From DASYQD01 sp963837455 (GTDB lineage Bacteria; Acidobacteriota; Thermoanaerobaculia; Multivoradales; JAIOJS01): 64,000 bases of DNA. Within the stretch, counting starts at the first letter, position 1; each line of letters opens with the position of its first letter. The notes under the pieces were generated by a model that was given only the letters and a program-made list of their open reading frames with translations, did not search any database and had not been told where the DNA came from. Below, piece after piece: positions 10,145 to 19,014 of the stretch. A program made the translations under genes and the position numbers. Where the stretch lies: positions 434,001 to 498,000 of the forward strand of contig CAWINM010000001.1 of assembly GCA_963837455.1 (NCBI GenBank), in the 5' to 3' direction.

Positions 10145-10218
10145 GCGCTCATCGGGCGGCGCCCGTCCGGTCCGCCAAGACTAGCTACCGCAAGGCTTGC
10201 AGGCGAGCCCTCGCGGGG

Positions 10219-10234
10219 TGGAACGGTCCTTGCC
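10219..10234 (+). promoter_or_regulatory. Candidate sigma-54 promoter of the minor-pilin operon
   Basis: TGGAACGGTCCTTGCC matches TGGCAC-N5-TTGCW at 10 of 11 defined -24/-12 positions if the last base is left out, with the required GG-N10-GC spacing. The expected transcript start is about 10245, only about 7 nt before the ATG at 10252. That would make the first gene almost leaderless, consistent with the lack of a Shine-Dalgarno there. Pilin genes are often sigma-54 driven, and an NtrC-type activator is encoded 3 kb upstream. Confidence 0.45.
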
Positions 10235-10251
10235 ACTGTCGGGTTCGCATC

Positions 10252-10887
10252 ATGCGCCAGCAGCACCGGCCTCGCCGCGCGAGCGGCTTCACCCTGCTCG
10301 AGCTCCTCATCGTCCTCAGCGTCGTCATGCTGGTGGCGCTGATCGGCTTCCCCGCCCTGCAGCACCTCATCCAGCGTGCGCAGCTGGAGGGCGCCGGCCA
10401 GGAGCTGGCCACGAAGCTCCGCCAGATCCGTCTCGAGGCCATCCGCCGCAGTGCCCCGGCGGTCGTCACCCTCGACACCACGACGGGCGAAGTCAACGCC
10501 TTCATCGACCTCAACGACGCCGGGGGCAACCGCGCTCCCGATCTGCTCTTCAACCCTTCGCCCCTGCTGCCCGACAACGCGCGCGACTTCGTGCTCGAGG
10601 ACTTCCAGCTTCCTCCCAAGGTGAAGATGGGAGGCCCGACTGCCGACCCGGCGATCGTGTCCGGCTTCACCGACCGCGGCGCCGGACCGCGCCTGGTGTT
10701 CAACCCGGATGGCTCGGTGCTCGACGTCGGCTCCTTCCGCGTCGGCGACGGCAGCCTGAACTTCCTTCAGGTGGCGGTCGGACCGGTCGCCGCCGCCCGC
10801 ATCCAGCTGCAGAAGTGGAGCTCGACAGACAACGCCTGGTACGGGCGCGACATGAAGGACGGCAAGGCCCTGTGGGAGTGGTACTGA
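10252..10887 (+). CDS. GspH/FimT-type minor prepilin
   Basis: First gene of a minor-pilin operon for type IV pili. The type III signal RRASGFTLLELLIVLS gives a prepilin-peptidase cut after Gly with Phe+1 and Glu+5, followed by the hydrophobic helix to about residue 35. The next part, LATKLRQIRLEAIRRSAPAV, matches the GspH/FimT pattern, and the C-terminal domain is beta-rich. The 211-aa length fits. The ATG at 10252 puts 12 residues before the cleavage site, normal for prepilins. The next gene starts 25 nt downstream. FimT-like pilins prime pilus assembly and in some species bind DNA; which applies here is unknown. Confidence 0.88.
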   Translation: MRQQHRPRRASGFTLLELLIVLSVVMLVALIGFPALQHLIQRAQLEGAGQELATKLRQIRLEAIRRSAPAVVTLDTTTGEVNAFIDLNDAGGNRAPDLLFNPSPLLPDNARDFVLEDFQLPPKVKMGGPTADPAIVSGFTDRGAGPRLVFNPDGSVLDVGSFRVGDGSLNFLQVAVGPVAAARIQLQKWSSTDNAWYGRDMKDGKALWEWY

Positions 10888-10912
10888 CGGACCGGACAGA
10901 GGAGGCGGGACT

Positions 10913-11473
10913 TTGACGCACTGGCAACGCATACCTCGGCGCCCGCAGGCAACGCAGCTCGGCATGTCGTTGATCGAGGTGCTGATCGGCGTGGCGATCA
11001 TGTTCGTCGTCGCCATCGGCATCATCCCCCTCTTCGCGCGCTCGATCCGCCAGAACCGCGAGGGGTACAACTACACCGAGATCACCAACATCGCGCGCTC
11101 GTCGCTCGAGGAGCTGGTCCAGGACGACTTCAACTCCCCCGAGCTGACCATCACCGCCGGCAACCAGAAGGTGACGAAGGAGGTGTTCGATCGCTCGCTG
11201 AAGCGCTGGGTCGCCGCGGGCACCGCTCCGGTCGACCCCAGCAAGCCCCACCTCTACGAGCGCTGGGTGACGATCGAGCAGTTCAGCGCCGGCGACTTCA
11301 AGGACGACGGCTACCTGGACTCGCCGCTCGCCGCCGGCTCCGACCCCACGACGATCAACATCAAGCGCATCCGGGTGATGGTGCGGCCCATGTGGGGCGC
11401 GTGGGCGGCGAGCGCGAGCTTCCTCCTCGGCGCCGGCAACCCGGTCACGCTGGAGGCGGTGAAAGCAGTATGA
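10913..11473 (+). CDS. pilV: PilV-like minor prepilin
   Basis: Second minor pilin, 186 aa. The prepilin motif LGMSLIEVLIGVAIMFVVAI has Gly-1, Met+1 and Glu+5 and continues into the membrane helix. The start is a TTG: AGAGGAGG sits 7 nt upstream and no ATG or GTG in this frame lies before the signal. The C-terminal domain includes SSLEELVQDDFN and a Lys/Arg-rich middle. Its stop overlaps the next ATG (ATGA), so it is translationally coupled to the PilW-like gene. Assigned PilV by position and motif, not by overall similarity. Confidence 0.8.
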   Translation: MTHWQRIPRRPQATQLGMSLIEVLIGVAIMFVVAIGIIPLFARSIRQNREGYNYTEITNIARSSLEELVQDDFNSPELTITAGNQKVTKEVFDRSLKRWVAAGTAPVDPSKPHLYERWVTIEQFSAGDFKDDGYLDSPLAAGSDPTTINIKRIRVMVRPMWGAWAASASFLLGAGNPVTLEAVKAV

Positions 11474-12801
11474 GCGACCTCCAAACACCCCCAGCGCGAC
11501 GTGCCGAGCGCGGCTTCACACTGATGGAGATGGCGGTGACGCTGTTCGTGCTCGTCATCGTCATCGCCGGCGTGCTCAAGCTGTTCGACCTCGCCGCCCG
11601 CATCAGCCGCGTGCAGGTCGATACCGCCGACATGCAGGAGTCGGTGCGCACGGCGCAGTACGACCTGGTGCGCATGCTGCGCATGGCGGGCCGCGGCAAG
11701 GTGCCGGCCGAGTCCCCCACTCCGGCAGCAGGTCCCTGGACCTGGAGCATCCCCAACGGCATCGCCGTCGCGGTGCAGAACAACGTACCCGCCAACACCA
11801 CCGTCGATGCGCCGGGGACCGCCTTCCCGGTGCTCCAGGGGACCGACATCCTCACCATTCGCGGCGTTCTCACCTCGCCCGTCTACCTGGTCACCAAGGG
11901 CAGCTTCGTCGTCAACAGCACCAATCCGCTCAGCGGCGCCAACGGCGGCTCCTTCTCGGTCGCCAACGTAACCGAGCAGGGCTCGCTGCCGCAGGCGCTC
12001 GAGCCGCTCGCCGACGCCATCCAACAAGGGCGCCCCGAGGCGCTGATCCTCGTCAGCCCCGACGACGACTCCATCCGGCAGATCGTCAGGCTCGACCCGG
12101 CCGGCAGCAGCGTCACCGTGGTCGGTGGCGTGACCACCTCGGTCAACGTCGCCTTCAAGATCGGCGGCGATCCCTACGCCATCGCCTACTGGGGGCTCTC
12201 CGGAGATCAATGGAATCCCGGGCTCACCACCAAGCTCGGCTACGTGGGGATCGTCGAGGAGTACCGCTACTACGTCGGCGACGAGCGTGAGAGCGGCGCC
12301 AGCTCGCCGCCGAAGCCGCGGCTGCTGCGCGCCAGAACCTATCCCGGCACCGCGCAACCGTGGGGGCAGGGCCCGGGCGGAGCGATCAACAACGTCGCCA
12401 ACTGGAACGTGCCGATGGCCGACAACGTTGCCGACCTGCAGGTGGCGCTGGGCATCGAGACCGGCGTCGGCGACGCGTTCAGCATCACCGACACCGGGGA
12501 CGACGCCGACGAATGGCTCTTCAACAGCACCGCCGACAACGCGGCGCTGCCGTCGTGGGCGAGCGGTCGCCTGCGCTACGTGCGTCTCAGCACGACCTCC
12601 TACTCCGACCGCCGCGACCAGTCGTACCAGGCCCCGGGCTACGACGCCCCGCAGCCGCCGCCGCACCCGCCGGTCTCCCAGGTGGGAGCCGAGGACCACC
12701 TCTACTTCGTGCCCGAGTACGGCACCGCCAACGCCATCGTCCCCGACCGCATGTATCGCCGCCGCACCCTGCAGACGATCATCGACCTGAGGAACCTCTG
12801 A
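11470..12801 (+). CDS. pilW: PilW-like minor prepilin
   Basis: Large minor pilin of 443 aa, close in layout to PilW of type IV pilus systems. The signal RRAERGFTLMEMAVTLFVLV has the Gly/Phe cleavage site, Glu+5 and a long hydrophobic helix. The region after the helix (QVDTADMQESVRTAQYDLVRMLRMAGRG) is the usual PilW segment, followed by a long beta-rich domain. Coupled on both sides by 4-nt and 1-nt stop/start overlaps with the PilV-like and PilX-like genes. PilW, PilX and PilY1 together cap the pilus tip in known systems. Confidence 0.8.
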   Translation: MSDLQTPPARRAERGFTLMEMAVTLFVLVIVIAGVLKLFDLAARISRVQVDTADMQESVRTAQYDLVRMLRMAGRGKVPAESPTPAAGPWTWSIPNGIAVAVQNNVPANTTVDAPGTAFPVLQGTDILTIRGVLTSPVYLVTKGSFVVNSTNPLSGANGGSFSVANVTEQGSLPQALEPLADAIQQGRPEALILVSPDDDSIRQIVRLDPAGSSVTVVGGVTTSVNVAFKIGGDPYAIAYWGLSGDQWNPGLTTKLGYVGIVEEYRYYVGDERESGASSPPKPRLLRARTYPGTAQPWGQGPGGAINNVANWNVPMADNVADLQVALGIETGVGDAFSITDTGDDADEWLFNSTADNAALPSWASGRLRYVRLSTTSYSDRRDQSYQAPGYDAPQPPPHPPVSQVGAEDHLYFVPEYGTANAIVPDRMYRRRTLQTIIDLRNL

Positions 12802-13499
12802 TGCGAGAGCAAGCCCACCGCCGGCGCGCCGAGGACGGCAGCGCCTACATCATCGCGCTGATGGTGCTGGTCGTCCTCAGCCTCCTAGGGCTCGGCCTGG
12901 CCCTCGTCAGCCAGACCGAGCTGCAGATCGGCAGCAACGAGCTCACCACCCACCGCGCTCTCTACAACGCCGAGAGCGGGGTCGCCCTCGGCCTGGCGCG
13001 GAAGATGATCGTCAACTCCAGCACGGCGGAGTCCGACACCGAGCTCACCTACAGGCTGCTGTTCGTCATCCCCGAGCCGCGCGAAACGCTCGACGCCGCC
13101 GGCAACCCGGTGGAGATCAACCCCACCACCGCCACCACGCACTTCGGAGAGGCGGTGGAGGTGAGCCCGATGATTCGCGTGCAGGAGGTCCCCTGCGACC
13201 TCTGCAACGCCAACACCGGAACGGGTGTGAAGCTGGTCTCCGCCACCTACGCGATGGTCTCGCGGTCCGACCGCATCGTCTGGACCGGTGACTCCCGCTT
13301 CAACGTCGACCCCTACATTCCCAGCGGTGGGGGTTCGGCGATCAACCCCGATTTCGACAAGATCATCAACGCCCCTCACACTGCCACCAAGCAGGTCTAC
13401 GCCATGAAGGGGATCTCCCCCTGGTGGCCGGCGCGCCCGGAGGCGCAGGACGCGGACGCCCAGCAGGTCACCCAGCAGGTGCTGGGGGCCGGCCAGTAA
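12801..13499 (+). CDS. pilX: PilX-like minor pilin assembly protein
   Basis: A 232-aa protein with a PilX_N-like start: EDGSAYIIALMVLVVLSLLG, a hydrophobic helix, then SQTELQIGSNELTTHRALYNAESG, the part of PilX that recognises the pilus-associated complex. It lacks a canonical Phe+1, as PilX proteins often do. CDLCNAN near residue 132 could form a disulfide. The start overlaps the PilW stop by one base (TGATG). PilY1 follows 22 nt after its stop with its own strong ribosome-binding site. Confidence 0.8.
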   Translation: MREQAHRRRAEDGSAYIIALMVLVVLSLLGLGLALVSQTELQIGSNELTTHRALYNAESGVALGLARKMIVNSSTAESDTELTYRLLFVIPEPRETLDAAGNPVEINPTTATTHFGEAVEVSPMIRVQEVPCDLCNANTGTGVKLVSATYAMVSRSDRIVWTGDSRFNVDPYIPSGGGSAINPDFDKIINAPHTATKQVYAMKGISPWWPARPEAQDADAQQVTQQVLGAGQ

Positions 13500-13521
13500 C
13501 GGCGGCTCCTCAGGAGGAACC

Positions 13522-16500
13522 ATGAGCTCGAAGCACTCTGCAGGCTCGGCGTCTCGCCTCACCGCCGCGTTCGGTGCCGTGCTGTTGCTGGCGCTGTGCG
13601 CGCGCGCCGCGGCGGACGACCGCGACTTCGTCCGCAAGTCGGTGCAAAACCCGTACGTCTTCATCCTCCTCGACGTCTCCGGCTCGATGAACTGGACGCC
13701 GGCGTGCAGCCAGGCGCAGTTCGACGCCGGCCTCTGCCCGCAGGTGTGCACGGCGGCAGGCGGCGACTGCTACGCGCCGATGAACGGCGACAGCCCCACC
13801 TCCAAGTTCTTCCAGGCCAAGTCGGCGCTCTACGACGTCATCCGCCAGGTCGACAACGTGCAGTTCGGCTTCTTCACCTACAACCAGGATCGGCTGGGCA
13901 TCCTCCACAAGCACTGGATGTACCAGGCGCAGAACACGGCAACGTGGAGCTGCTCAGGCTCCAACTGCAACAACAATGACCAGACCTTCACCTACCCGGT
14001 CGTCGGCTCCCGGGAGTACTTCGGCTTCAACTGGGGCTGCAACTCCACGGACGCGGGCGGCAACAACGTGCGCACGGCGTGCAACTCCGGCACCCCGGCC
14101 GACGTCAGCGACGCCTGGGAGATCAACCGCGCGCGCTACCTGCCCAAGTTCGGCGACGTCACCAACGTCAGCGGCCAGTCGACGGCGGTCTACATCCGCA
14201 CCAGCGGCCCGAGCAACACCTACAAGGTCACCTACACCGGAAACAGCGGCACCCTCGGCGGCGCCACCGTCACCGTCTCGATGAACATCAAGTACTGCCG
14301 CGCCCCGGGTGACGACACCAGGTGCGACAGGGACCTCGGCACCCAGACCGTCACCTACTCGCTCGTCGACCAGTTCCTCTCGTGGGAGTTCGTGCCCAGC
14401 CGCGGGCCGGCGCAGGAGAGCTTCTTCAACCAGGGGCAGGCCACCGACCACTCGGTCGCCAACACCACCTGCAACGGCTGGGACGGCAACACCGACAGCA
14501 GCAGCGACCCCTACACCGGCAGCGACCCTTACCAGGACTTCAACGTCCGCGTCCCCAACGCCTCCGCGGACCCCCGCGGCCAGGCCTTCACCAACGGCGA
14601 CGTCATCCCGGCCGACTACCTGGACAGCAAGAAGGGACCGATTCTCGCCCGCCTCGCCCCCTCACCCGGGGGCTTCGGGCAGGCGCAGTACTTCACCGAC
14701 CACCCCTCGGGGGGCGTCCTGCACCTCTCCGATCCCAACTGCGACCTCGGCAGCGCCAACGCCGACGCCAACTTCGCGTGCCGGCGCCCGCTCATCGCCA
14801 ACGGCAGCACGCCGCTGGGAAACTCGATGTCGGACTTCTACGACTGGCTGCGCTCTCCCACCACCGGCACCAACGCCGGCTGGCGGGTGCGCGCGGCGGC
14901 GCTCGACCCGCAGTGGGGCTGCCGCCGGAAGTACCTGATCGTCGTCACCGACGGCGACGACACCTGCTCGAACCTGGACAGCGTGTGCCAGGTGGCCGAG
15001 AACCTACGCCTGAACGAGTCCTTCCGGACCTTCGTCGTCGCCTACGGCGTGCCCGCCAACACCGGCAACGCCCTCAAATGCATCGCCGAGAGAGGCGGCC
15101 AGGACGACTGCACGGGGTGTCCGAATCCCCCCGGCGATCCCAACCCGGCCGGATGCGTGCCGCAAGATGACCCCAACTTCGCGCAGTGCGGTGACGGCAA
15201 AGGGGATCCGTTGTACCCGCAGAATCGGCAGGAGTTGGTCGACAAGCTGACCGACATCTTCCAGCAGATCAAAGAGGAGGAGCGCGCCTTCGCTTCCGCC
15301 GCGGTACCGTCGGTCGAGGCCAACGTCAAGGACAAGATCTTCCTCTCCGACTTCACGCCGGTCTCCGGCGCGTCGATCTGGGACGGCCACCTCGACGCCT
15401 TCCTCAAGCCACTGCCGGTGCTCCCCGACGGCACCACTCCCGACGACGCCGACGGCACCGTCCCCGGCTCGCGGCCCAGCTGCACCGCCTCGGGCGCCAC
15501 CGTCAACTGCCACCTCTGGGACACCAGCACGATGCTCGTCGGCCAGGCCCCCGATCTCGGGGCGACCATCCCGGGCACGCTCGACAACGCCACGCTCAAG
15601 CTGAGCCTCAACCCCGACGATCGCCGCGTCTACTTCCCCAGCGCCAGCGGCGCCCTCCAGCCCTTCGGACCCCAGGCCGGCTGGAGCACCGCCACCTGGA
15701 ACGACCTCTTCACGGGGTTCGGCTTCGACAACCCGACCGGCAGCGGCGCCACCTTCACCGCCAACCAGGCGCGCGCCATCCAGATCATGGGCACGACCCT
15801 CAACCTCAAGCACGAGACGATCGACCTCGCCTCAGGCAGCACGCAGGACATCACCTACGTGATGGGCGACGTCTTCCACTCCGACCCGCTGGTGACCGAG
15901 AGCCCGCACGACACCGTCGACTACGACGCCGCCGCGGAGCCCGGGCAGGGTGACTGCCGCCTGGGCAGCGGCGCCCTGCCGGGGAAGGGCAGCTCGAGCA
16001 ACTACCGCTGCTTCGCCTCCAAGGAGCAGAACCGGCGCAAGCTGGTGGTCGTCGGCACCAACGAGAGCGAGCTCCACGCCTTCGACGCCGGCACCTTCGA
16101 CGCCACCACCAGCCAGTTCACCAACGGCACCGGCAAGGAGGCCTTCGCGATCGTCCCGCGCATGGCGATGCCGATCGTGCGCGACGACGCCGAGGACAAC
16201 GTCCACATCTTCGGCGTCGACGGGCCGGTGGTGTCCGCCGACACCTTCTTCTCCAGCGCCAACGGCGGCGACGACCAGTGGCACACCATCGCGGTCATCG
16301 GCATGCGCGAGGGGGGGCGCAAGCTCAACGGCGCCATGGTGACCTGGCCGCAGGAAGGAGCCACTACCGGCTACCCGCCGCTCCCGGGCTCGCCGTCCGA
16401 CCTCTCCGAGCCGGTCCGCGAGGGCTACTTCGCGCTCGACGTCACGCAGCCCGACCCCCTGCGCGAGGAGTTCGACCAGCGCGACACCAGCAAGCTGCGC

Positions 16501-17856
16501 CGGTTCGTGCCCACCACCGCCGGCCCGGTGCCCGGCTGCGCGGTGCTCGCCACCTCGCTCAACTCCGGCTGCGAGCGGCCCTTCCCGTCGCTGCTGTGGG
16601 AGTTCACCGACCGCAACCCGGCCAACGGCCAGCCGATGGACGAGGACACCAACGGCGACGGCGACTTCGGCGCGCCATGGTCGCGGCCGATCGTCACCCG
16701 CGTCAAGCTCGCCGGCGGCGTGGTCCGCCCGGTGGTCATCGTCGGCGGCGGCCTCGACACCGCCAACAAGACCGCCACCAACCCGCGCTTCGGCAACTGG
16801 ATCTACATGCTCGACGCCCGCACCGGCGTGCCCATCTACAAGCGCGAGGTCGAGGGCTCGGTGCCGGCGGTGTCGGTGCTCGACAGCAACCAGGACAACG
16901 TCGCCGACGCCGTCTACTTCGGCACCACCGCCGGCCGCGTCTACAAGATCGACCTGCTGTCGGTGCAGCCGGTGCTGACCACGATCACCGTCAAGGACCG
17001 GGCCGGCAACAACGTCTCGGTGAGCCGTGTCCCGGCCGCGCAGTGGGTCCCGTTCGTCGTCTTCCAGGCCGGCAGCCCGGGGCCGCCGGCGGTCACCCAC
17101 CCGATCTACCAGGAAATCCAGCTCCTCTCGGTGCAGAAGCTCGGCCGCTACGCCCTGGCCTTCGGCACCGGTGACCGCGAGAATCTGTGGAACTTCGACG
17201 ACATCCCGGGTCGGATGTACGTGATCGTCGACGAGGGGTGGACGGCGGCCACCGGCCTCAACGAGAACAACTTCACTCGCATCCAGCCCGACGATCCGCA
17301 GCTCACCGGCGCCAGCGCCAACCCCCTGCTCTCCCCGACCGGCGCCTTCCACAAGGGTTGGTACATCATCCTCGACCCCAGCGAGCGCGTCATCACCCAG
17401 GCCTTCGGGGTCAGCGGCGTGCTCATCTTCTCGAGCTTCCAGCCGCAGGTCATCATCACCGACCCCGGCATCGACGTCATCTGCTCGCGCACCGGCACCA
17501 GCCGCAACTTCGTCGTCTACACCATCAACGGCAACGCGGTGACCAGCCTCTCGGGCGGGACCAATCCCGAGCGCTACATCTCCCTACCGGACTTCGTCAC
17601 CAGCCCCTTCGTCGAGCAGGTGCAGACGCAGAACGTCACCGGCGGCGGCGCGCCGCCCCCCATCCCGTTCGACGCCGACTGCACCAACAATGCGCGGCTC
17701 AACGCGGTGGCCAGGGTGCTGCAGAGCAACGGCCCGACCAACGCGGTGTACGGCAACTACTTCCTGCGGCTCGGCCAGCGCGAGTCTCAGCGCGGCGTCT
17801 TCTACCCCGCCTGCGTGCCGATCGGCATCGTCGACCGCAACTGGAAGGAGAACTGA
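13522..17856 (+). CDS. pilY1: PilY1-like pilus tip adhesin with VWA domain
   Basis: A 1444-aa secreted protein at the end of the minor-pilin set. It has a signal peptide (AAFGAVLLLALCARAAA), then a von Willebrand A-like domain with the metal-site motif LLDVSGSM (Asp about residue 51). The VWA-like part is Cys-rich and ends near IVVTDGDDTC. The C-terminal half resembles the PilC/PilY1 beta-propeller: FHSDPLVTESPHDT, LVVVGTNESELHAFDAGT, and a calcium-loop-like motif DSNQDNVAD near residue 1121 that matches the position of the PilY1 Ca site. Known PilY1 proteins sit at the pilus tip, control extension/retraction and mediate attachment. AGGAGG precedes the ATG. Confidence 0.9.
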   Translation: MSSKHSAGSASRLTAAFGAVLLLALCARAAADDRDFVRKSVQNPYVFILLDVSGSMNWTPACSQAQFDAGLCPQVCTAAGGDCYAPMNGDSPTSKFFQAKSALYDVIRQVDNVQFGFFTYNQDRLGILHKHWMYQAQNTATWSCSGSNCNNNDQTFTYPVVGSREYFGFNWGCNSTDAGGNNVRTACNSGTPADVSDAWEINRARYLPKFGDVTNVSGQSTAVYIRTSGPSNTYKVTYTGNSGTLGGATVTVSMNIKYCRAPGDDTRCDRDLGTQTVTYSLVDQFLSWEFVPSRGPAQESFFNQGQATDHSVANTTCNGWDGNTDSSSDPYTGSDPYQDFNVRVPNASADPRGQAFTNGDVIPADYLDSKKGPILARLAPSPGGFGQAQYFTDHPSGGVLHLSDPNCDLGSANADANFACRRPLIANGSTPLGNSMSDFYDWLRSPTTGTNAGWRVRAAALDPQWGCRRKYLIVVTDGDDTCSNLDSVCQVAENLRLNESFRTFVVAYGVPANTGNALKCIAERGGQDDCTGCPNPPGDPNPAGCVPQDDPNFAQCGDGKGDPLYPQNRQELVDKLTDIFQQIKEEERAFASAAVPSVEANVKDKIFLSDFTPVSGASIWDGHLDAFLKPLPVLPDGTTPDDADGTVPGSRPSCTASGATVNCHLWDTSTMLVGQAPDLGATIPGTLDNATLKLSLNPDDRRVYFPSASGALQPFGPQAGWSTATWNDLFTGFGFDNPTGSGATFTANQARAIQIMGTTLNLKHETIDLASGSTQDITYVMGDVFHSDPLVTESPHDTVDYDAAAEPGQGDCRLGSGALPGKGSSSNYRCFASKEQNRRKLVVVGTNESELHAFDAGTFDATTSQFTNGTGKEAFAIVPRMAMPIVRDDAEDNVHIFGVDGPVVSADTFFSSANGGDDQWHTIAVIGMREGGRKLNGAMVTWPQEGATTGYPPLPGSPSDLSEPVREGYFALDVTQPDPLREEFDQRDTSKLRRFVPTTAGPVPGCAVLATSLNSGCERPFPSLLWEFTDRNPANGQPMDEDTNGDGDFGAPWSRPIVTRVKLAGGVVRPVVIVGGGLDTANKTATNPRFGNWIYMLDARTGVPIYKREVEGSVPAVSVLDSNQDNVADAVYFGTTAGRVYKIDLLSVQPVLTTITVKDRAGNNVSVSRVPAAQWVPFVVFQAGSPGPPAVTHPIYQEIQLLSVQKLGRYALAFGTGDRENLWNFDDIPGRMYVIVDEGWTAATGLNENNFTRIQPDDPQLTGASANPLLSPTGAFHKGWYIILDPSERVITQAFGVSGVLIFSSFQPQVIITDPGIDVICSRTGTSRNFVVYTINGNAVTSLSGGTNPERYISLPDFVTSPFVEQVQTQNVTGGGAPPPIPFDADCTNNARLNAVARVLQSNGPTNAVYGNYFLRLGQRESQRGVFYPACVPIGIVDRNWKEN

Positions 17857-17858
17857 GC

Positions 17859-18950
17859 GTGCGACGCGGGCTCCCCCTGGTCGGCGTCTTTCTCCTGGCC
17901 GCGGCGGCCGCCGCCTCGCCGGCGGCGGCCGACTGGCTGCTGATGAAAGACGGCAGCCGGGTGGAGACCCGCGGCCCCTGGGAGGTGCGGGGGGCGCAGC
18001 TGGTGTTCGACCTCCCCAACGGCACCCTCGCCGCGGTGCGCGCCGCGGACGTCGACCTCGACGGCTCGGCCCGCCTCACCGCCGAGGCGAACGCCCCCAA
18101 GCCGGTGCCTCCCGTGGCGCCGCCGCGCAAGGCAGTCCTGAGCATCACCGATGCCGACCTCCGGCCGGCCGAGCCGGCAACCGAGCCGGCCGCTGCCACC
18201 GAGCCCGCTGCCGCGGCCGTCGAGCCTGGCGCCGCTGCGGCGACGCCAGCGGTCCCGCATGGATCGGCATCGAGCGAGAACCTGCAGGTGATGAGCTGGG
18301 CCGCGAAGTACGACCTCGAGCGTGGCGTCACCACTCTTGCCGGCATCGTCCACAACACCGCCACCACCATCGCCTACAACCTCAAGGTGACCGTCTCGAC
18401 GTTCCGCGCCGATGGCTCCGCGATCAGCACGGAGGACGCGACCCTCACCGGCCCCGGGTTGGCCCCCGGCGGCACCGGCACCTTCCAGCTCGAGTACCCC
18501 GGTAACGTCGAGATCAAGAACGCCAAGTTCGCGCTCAGCGCCGACCGTGCCGCCATCCAGCAGCAGGTCGAGCCGGTGGCCACGCCGACCCCGCCACCGG
18601 CGCCACCGGCGCCGCCCGGAACCCAGCTGCAGATCCTCGACTGGTCGCCCGATCCGCAGATGGAGCACGGCACGGTGGCCCTCATCGGCGAGCTGCTCAA
18701 CCGCACCGCCGAGGTCGCCTACGACGCTTCGCTCCAGGTAACCCTGCGCGGGCCTGACGGCAAGACGGTCGCCACCGCCCAGGCGCTGTTGGGGACGCGG
18801 ACCCTGCAGCCGGGCAGCAAGACCAACTTCCGGGTCACCTTTCCTGGAGTCGTCGACTACCAGGACGTCTCCTTCGAGGCGCGGCACAACAACCGCACGG
18901 CGGTGACGCGGCGGGTGCCGGCGGGCCCCGGCGGCGGCTCTTCGCGCTAG
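17859..18950 (+). CDS. Secreted protein with two FxLYD-like domains
   Basis: A 363-aa exported protein starting at GTG 17859, 2 nt after the PilY1 stop, with GGAAGGAG 10 nt upstream. A signal peptide (LVGVFLLAAAAAASPAAA) is followed by a short domain (DWLLMKDGSRVETRGPWEV) that resembles the small repeats of sporulation/pilus accessory proteins, then an Ala/Pro linker. Two copies of an FxLYD-like beta-sandwich follow (VTTLAGIVHNTATTIAYNLK and TVALIGELLNRTAEVAYDA), each ending FxVxFPG. The close spacing implies a role with the pilus or PilY1 at the cell surface. The function is not established. Confidence 0.7.
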   Translation: MRRGLPLVGVFLLAAAAAASPAAADWLLMKDGSRVETRGPWEVRGAQLVFDLPNGTLAAVRAADVDLDGSARLTAEANAPKPVPPVAPPRKAVLSITDADLRPAEPATEPAAATEPAAAAVEPGAAAATPAVPHGSASSENLQVMSWAAKYDLERGVTTLAGIVHNTATTIAYNLKVTVSTFRADGSAISTEDATLTGPGLAPGGTGTFQLEYPGNVEIKNAKFALSADRAAIQQQVEPVATPTPPPAPPAPPGTQLQILDWSPDPQMEHGTVALIGELLNRTAEVAYDASLQVTLRGPDGKTVATAQALLGTRTLQPGSKTNFRVTFPGVVDYQDVSFEARHNNRTAVTRRVPAGPGGGSSR

Positions 18951-18953
18951 AAT
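18948..18953 (+). promoter_or_regulatory. -10-like hexamer TAGAAT before the TMEM43-like gene
   Basis: TAGAAT overlapping the stop of the upstream gene, 61 nt before the ATG at 19015. No clear -35 box. Confidence 0.3.
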
Positions 18954-19014
18954 CCCGGCTCCACCCCGAACAGCACGGATCGGCGGCGCCGCGGCGCGCG
19001 CACGAGGAGGAGCC

